Assembly: GCA_015487515.1 (NCBI GenBank)
Contig: WFPQ01000200.1
Span: 1 to 8,714 of the forward strand
Origin: Hyphomicrobiales bacterium
Lineage (GTDB): Bacteria > Pseudomonadota > Alphaproteobacteria > Rhizobiales > Devosiaceae
Direction: 5' to 3'
Length of the DNA: 8,714 nucleotides
In this document: in pieces, positions 5,769-8,714 of the stretch
Position numbering within the stretch: position 1 is the first letter of the stretch
How the letters are laid out: every line of letters starts with the position of its first letter
Translations under genes and position numbers: made by a program
Notes under the pieces: generated by a model
Databases searched by the model: none
Seen by the model: only the letters and a program-made list of their open reading frames with translations
What the model was told of the DNA's origin: nothing

Positions 5769-7147
5769 GCACCACGTTAAATTCCAGCTATTCGATCAAG
5801 CGCCGCCTTAGCCTGCAACTGGTAGGCAGTGCTGCTATTCTGGCGATCATACTGTTTGTGCTTGTGCTGAATTTTGCCCGCCAGGTTTCGGAACAATCCC
5901 AGGACAATATCCTTATGGCCTCGGCCACATCAATTCTTGATTCAACCAGCATACGCTCCGGCGAAATATCGGTTGACATTCCCTATGCGGCGCTTTCCAT
6001 GTTGGGCAATGTCAGCGAAGACCGGGTATTCTACCGCATAGAAGCCGGCAATGAATTCCTGACGGGTTATTCCGATCTGCCACGGATTCCTCTACAGGGA
6101 CGTGAACAGGAACGCAGCTTTGTCACTGCCGATTACAAGAATGATTCCATCCGCATGGTTAGTGCCACAAGGCAATTGTCGGTGGAGGGGGAACCGATAA
6201 AAATCACGGTTTCGGTTGCCCAGACCCGCAATGGACAAAGAGAAACCCTGGCCCGGATTTCCAGAACTGCGCTTTTTCTGGGCCTGGGTTTCTTCATCAT
6301 ATCAGCAGCTCTGGCAATGTTTACGGCCCAGTCCAGCGTTCGCCCCCTTCACCAATTGGCTGCATCAGTTTCACGACGCGGTCCAAAGGATCTGCGACCG
6401 GTACAATCGCCGGTCCCAGCCGAAATGATACCACTGGTAATATCCCTCAACAGCTTTATTGCACGCCTGAAAACCTCCCTGGCCCGTTCCGAGGATTTCA
6501 TTGCTGAAGCGGCCCACCGGGTACGCACTCCACTGGCGACTGTCCGCGTACAGGCAGAGGTGATTTTAAGGAAGATTGAAAAACGGCAAAATCGCAAAGC
6601 CCTGAAGGAAATGATCCGCACCATTGATGAAAGCTCGCGGGCGGCCGGACAATTGCTGGACCATGCCATGGTGACATTTCGCACCGATCACCTGGAACGC
6701 AAAAACTTTGACCTGGCCGACCTGGTCCTGGATTCAGTCGAAAGAATGCGCCCGATAGCCGGTATGCGTGATATCGAGATTGTCATGACTGCCTGTGATC
6801 ACGGCCAAATATCGGGCGATCCAATTTTGATCCAGAGCGCGGTGCAGAATGTTCTGGACAATGCGATCAAATATTCCCCTCCCGACCAGAGCATTTCCAT
6901 CAGTGTAAAGCGCTGCAATGCAAGAATCAGCGTGCAAATTTCAGACCGGGGGCCGGGCTTTGATGACAATGACAACTCCCGCCTGACTGACAGATTCGTA
7001 CGGGGTGAAAATGCCGCAGACACCGTCGGCTCAGGTCTTGGCCTGACTATCGCCAAGGAAGTTGCCCAGGCCCATGGGGGCGATCTGACCCTGAAAAACC
7101 AGCAACAAGGAAATGGTGCATGCGTTTCGCTTTATTTTCCCTTTTAG
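5765..7147 (+). CDS. tctE: Membrane sensor histidine kinase (TctE-like)
   Basis: The partner kinase of the upstream regulator, 460 aa. Membrane segment one is about 17-37 and segment two about 167-188, enclosing a periplasmic sensor domain of about 130 residues, the region expected in the TctE_N-like family. A HAMP-like linker follows (190-243). The dimerisation/phosphoacceptor domain holds H251 in EAAHRVRTPLATV (248-260). The ATPase domain has the N box QNVLDNAIKY (361-370), G1 DRGPG (394-398), F box RFVRG (410-414) and G2 GSGLGL (422-427), so it looks catalytically complete. Odd point: the residue after the active histidine is Arg, where many kinases have Glu or Gln. Its ATG overlaps the regulator stop (ATGA) and its end overlaps the next gene by 28 nt, implying coupled translation of all three. 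The signal is unknown, possibly the ligand-loaded binding protein encoded downstream. Confidence 0.94.
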   Translation: MSTTLNSSYSIKRRLSLQLVGSAAILAIILFVLVLNFARQVSEQSQDNILMASATSILDSTSIRSGEISVDIPYAALSMLGNVSEDRVFYRIEAGNEFLTGYSDLPRIPLQGREQERSFVTADYKNDSIRMVSATRQLSVEGEPIKITVSVAQTRNGQRETLARISRTALFLGLGFFIISAALAMFTAQSSVRPLHQLAASVSRRGPKDLRPVQSPVPAEMIPLVISLNSFIARLKTSLARSEDFIAEAAHRVRTPLATVRVQAEVILRKIEKRQNRKALKEMIRTIDESSRAAGQLLDHAMVTFRTDHLERKNFDLADLVLDSVERMRPIAGMRDIEIVMTACDHGQISGDPILIQSAVQNVLDNAIKYSPPDQSISISVKRCNARISVQISDRGPGFDDNDNSRLTDRFVRGENAADTVGSGLGLTIAKEVAQAHGGDLTLKNQQQGNGACVSLYFPF

Positions 7148-8157
7148 GGATGCTGACTGCAATAATCACATCCGTTTCTCTGGCAGCAGAAGGATTTGAA
7201 ATAGAAAGCATCACCCTTTATCCAGTTGATCAGCCCATCCGGCAGATCAAGATCATCTCCACTGCCGATACCGAACTTTTTGCACCGTTGGTGTTGGCTT
7301 TTCAACAGAAGAACCCGCAAATAGAAGTTGAATATACCACCGTCAGCAGTTCCCAGCTAATGCAGGCGATAAGCGTTGAGGGCGCTCCCTTTGATGTGGC
7401 AATTTCTTCTGCAATGGATTTGCAGACCAAGCTGGCCAATGATGGGTTTACCCAGTCCTACCGCTCGGACGCAACCGACATGTTGCCTGAATGGGGGCGC
7501 TGGCGCGACCATGTATTTTCCTTTACCCAGGAAGCTGCAGCCATCGTTATCTCCCCTGATGCATTTGATGGATTGCAGATACCAAGAACCCGACAGGACC
7601 TGATTACGGTCTTGCGCAACAATCCGGCCCGCTTCAAGGGAAAGGTCGGCACCTATGATGTGCGCAGCAGTGGACTGGGATATTTGTTCGCCACCCAGGA
7701 TGCGCGCACCTCCGAGACCTTCTGGCGCCTGAGTGAGGTCATGGGCTCCCTTGGAACACAGCTTTATTGCTGCTCGAGCGAAATGATCGAAGATGTTGCC
7801 GCTGGCAAAATCGCCGTGGCCTATAACGTACTTGGCAGCTATGCGCTGGCACGAAAAGACCTGGCAGACAAAATTACGATCATATCTCCAGCAGACTTTA
7901 CGACATTGATGCTGCGCACAGCAATAATTCCGGCCAATGCGCAAAACCCTGACCTGGCGGGCAAGTTCATTGATCATCTGATTGTTTCTGCATGGACCGA
8001 GGCGGGAGAGCCATATTACCCGTTTCCCGAATTGACCAGTGATACCGGCGCAACCACATTGCGCCCGATCCGGCTGGGGCCAGGGTTGCTGGTATTTCTG
8101 GACGGCCTCAAGCGGCAGCGATTTCTGCAGGAATGGGAAGCGGCGGTATTGCGTTAG
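7120..8157 (+). CDS. Periplasmic type-2 substrate-binding protein coupled to the sensor kinase (PgtC/iron-binding-protein-like)
   Basis: A 345-aa secreted binding protein of the broad family that includes Fe(III)-type ABC receptors and PgtC, the periplasmic regulator of phosphoglycerate uptake. The signal peptide is MRFALFSLLG to about SLAA (1-23). Then come the first strand IKIISTADTELFAPLVLAFQ (43-62), KNPQIEVEY (64-72), the hinge-region FDVAISSAMDLQTKLANDG (91-109), RFKGKVGTYDVRSSGLGY (171-188) and AAGKIAVAYNVLGSYA (227-242), where KIAVAYNVLGSYA is typical of this group. Adjacent cysteines C217-C218 stand out. The start overlaps the kinase gene by 28 nt, with AAGGA about 8 nt upstream, so it is cotranslated with the sensor. 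No ABC permease or ATPase gene is adjacent, which argues for a sensing role with TctE/TctD rather than transport. An orphan transport receptor remains possible. Ligand unknown. Confidence 0.88.
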   Translation: MRFALFSLLGMLTAIITSVSLAAEGFEIESITLYPVDQPIRQIKIISTADTELFAPLVLAFQQKNPQIEVEYTTVSSSQLMQAISVEGAPFDVAISSAMDLQTKLANDGFTQSYRSDATDMLPEWGRWRDHVFSFTQEAAAIVISPDAFDGLQIPRTRQDLITVLRNNPARFKGKVGTYDVRSSGLGYLFATQDARTSETFWRLSEVMGSLGTQLYCCSSEMIEDVAAGKIAVAYNVLGSYALARKDLADKITIISPADFTTLMLRTAIIPANAQNPDLAGKFIDHLIVSAWTEAGEPYYPFPELTSDTGATTLRPIRLGPGLLVFLDGLKRQRFLQEWEAAVLR

Positions 8158-8230
8158 AGCTTGCCTTATGCCTGTTGCTGAGCACCGGGACCAGAGCAGA
8201 AACCGTTGAATTTACGCCCGTATCCTGACA

Positions 8231-8272
8231 TGGAATTCCTTGCCTGGAATCTCTTGCCTGGAATCTCTTGCC
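8231..8272. repeat. 14-bp tandem repeat, three copies
   Basis: Units are TGGAATTCCTTGCC (8231-8244, two mismatches to the others), then TGGAATCTCTTGCC at 8245-8258 and again at 8259-8272, the last two identical. It lies about 75 nt past the end of the binding-protein gene. It is not CRISPR-like because there are no spacers. A slippage-prone minisatellite is the simplest reading. Confidence 0.9.
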
Positions 8273-8490
8273 CGCCTGTGATGAAGCCCGGACAAGACCT
8301 GGATCAAATGTTCAGGATTTTGCAACGCGACGGGCTCTTTGCCCATCGGTCAAAAGATGATTTCTCCATTAATTCCGGGTCATTCATGATCATTTGCCGG
8401 ACACCGGGCATATCAGGGGATGGCAAACTGTTCCGGTTCCACGGCCTTTTGCAGCAAGGTTACTGACTGTTCTTCAGGAAAACCGGAGAG

Positions 8491-8631
8491 TGGCGCGCCT
8501 TGAAGTATGCACTTTGAACGCGCCAGCGAGCTTTGACGCGAGCCGCCGGTCGTCCGGCGCCCCATCGGAGCATGAGCAAGGCGAATTGGCGCGAGATATG
8601 AAAATGGCGCGCCCAATCGGACAAAGTCCGA
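8491..8631. repeat. Cluster of GC-rich direct and inverted repeats next to the tRNA
   Basis: TGGCGCGCC occurs at 8491-8499 and 8605-8613. CGCGCCA (8519-8525) and TGGCGCG (8587-8593) are inverted copies of part of it. CGCCGG-TCGT-CCGGCG (8544-8559) is a 6-bp hairpin and TCGGAC-AAA-GTCCGA (8617-8631) another. The cluster resembles an intergenic repeat element or remains of one; it matches no family I can name. Confidence 0.5.
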
Positions 8632-8673
8632 ACTTATCAAAAAACCGGGTGCGGTGTTCGAACGAAGCAAGAA

Positions 8674-8714
8674 TGGTGCGCTCGGGAAGATTCGAACTCC
8701 CGACCCCTAGATTC
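8674..8714 (-). tRNA. tRNA, 3' part only, probably tRNA-Arg with an anticodon ending in G
   Basis: On the minus strand the window edge enters a tRNA. Visible are the anticodon-stem 3' strand TCTAG, a 5-nt variable loop GGGTC, T-stem GGGAG, T-loop TTCGAAT, T-stem CTTCC, acceptor strand CGAGCGC, discriminator A and an encoded CCA (plus-strand TGG at 8674-8676). The bases before the anticodon stem are GAA, so position 36 is G and codons begin with C. The short variable loop excludes Leu, A37 argues against Pro, and the acceptor implied (GCGCTCG) suits Arg, most likely anticodon CCG. The 5' half, with the rest of the anticodon, lies outside the window. Confidence 0.85.

Larger units (their letters stand above)
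8158..8673. other. Non-coding, repeat-rich stretch between the binding-protein gene and the tRNA
   Basis: No convincing gene is present. The open frame at 8206-8466 (plus) begins at a TTG with no ribosome binding site and contains the 14-bp tandem repeat; the one at 8413-8670 (minus) crosses palindromic DNA and has no recognisable domain. The first half holds the tandem repeat at 8231-8272. The second half, from about 8490, is a cluster of short GC-rich inverted and direct repeats. I see no clear terminator for the three-gene operon here. Confidence 0.6.

Noticed and set aside
7357..7977. 206-codon open frame on the minus strand opposite the binding-protein gene
   Set aside because: Shadow of the coding strand, which has a signal peptide and family motifs; Cys/His/Arg-rich product.
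8206..8466. 86-codon open frame after the binding-protein gene
   Set aside because: TTG start, no ribosome binding site, includes the tandem repeat, no recognisable domain.
8413..8670. 85-codon open frame on the minus strand
   Set aside because: Runs through the palindromic repeat cluster; no domain or ribosome binding site support.
8671..8712. Plus-strand frame reading NGALGKIRTPDP then stop
   Set aside because: This is the familiar spurious peptide from translating the antisense strand of a tRNA 3' half, not a protein.

Overview
The window looks like chromosomal DNA of a proteobacterium, most likely an alphaproteobacterium with moderate GC content (inference). The signs are tripartite tricarboxylate transporter (TTT) genes, a TctD/TctE-type two-component system, a LysR regulator divergent from a solute-binding protein gene, purine-rich ribosome binding sites, and a CCA-encoding tRNA that is probably tRNA-Arg. 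Genes are tightly packed from 1 to 8157. The last ~500 bases before the tRNA are non-coding and repeat-rich.

Layout. (1) 1-739, minus: 5' part of a Tat-exported NMT1/THI5-like ABC substrate-binding protein; its 3' end lies outside the window. (2) 740-923: divergent control region with a T-N11-A dyad, a 15-bp direct repeat and two abutting palindromes. (3) 924-1829, plus: LysR-type regulator, probably controlling gene 1 and itself. (4) 1811-1856: a 13-bp tandem repeat folding into a long hairpin. It carries the lysR stop codon and, read on the minus strand, is followed by TTTTT, so it looks like the terminator of the convergent tct operon. (5) 5000 down to 1923, minus: tctC-tctB-tctA, a complete TTT system, with an intercistronic hairpin after tctC. 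(6) 5001-5102: divergent regulatory region rich in TGAC/GTCA words. (7) 5103-8157, plus: OmpR-type response regulator (tctD-like), sensor kinase (tctE-like) and a periplasmic binding protein, joined by 4-nt and 28-nt gene overlaps. (8) 8158-8673: no convincing gene; a 14-bp tandem repeat and a cluster of GC-rich palindromes. (9) 8674-8714, minus: 3' part of a tRNA, probably Arg.

How the parts work together. tctCBA divergent from tctDE is the arrangement known from the Salmonella tricarboxylate system: TctC binds a carboxylate in the periplasm, TctA/TctB move it across the inner membrane, and TctE/TctD switch the transporter on. Here a third gene, for a secreted type-2 periplasmic binding protein, is translationally coupled to the kinase, and no ABC permease or ATPase gene is next to it. 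The most interesting reading of the window is a three-component sensor (binding protein, kinase, regulator) controlling a TTT transporter. The ligand cannot be read from the sequence.
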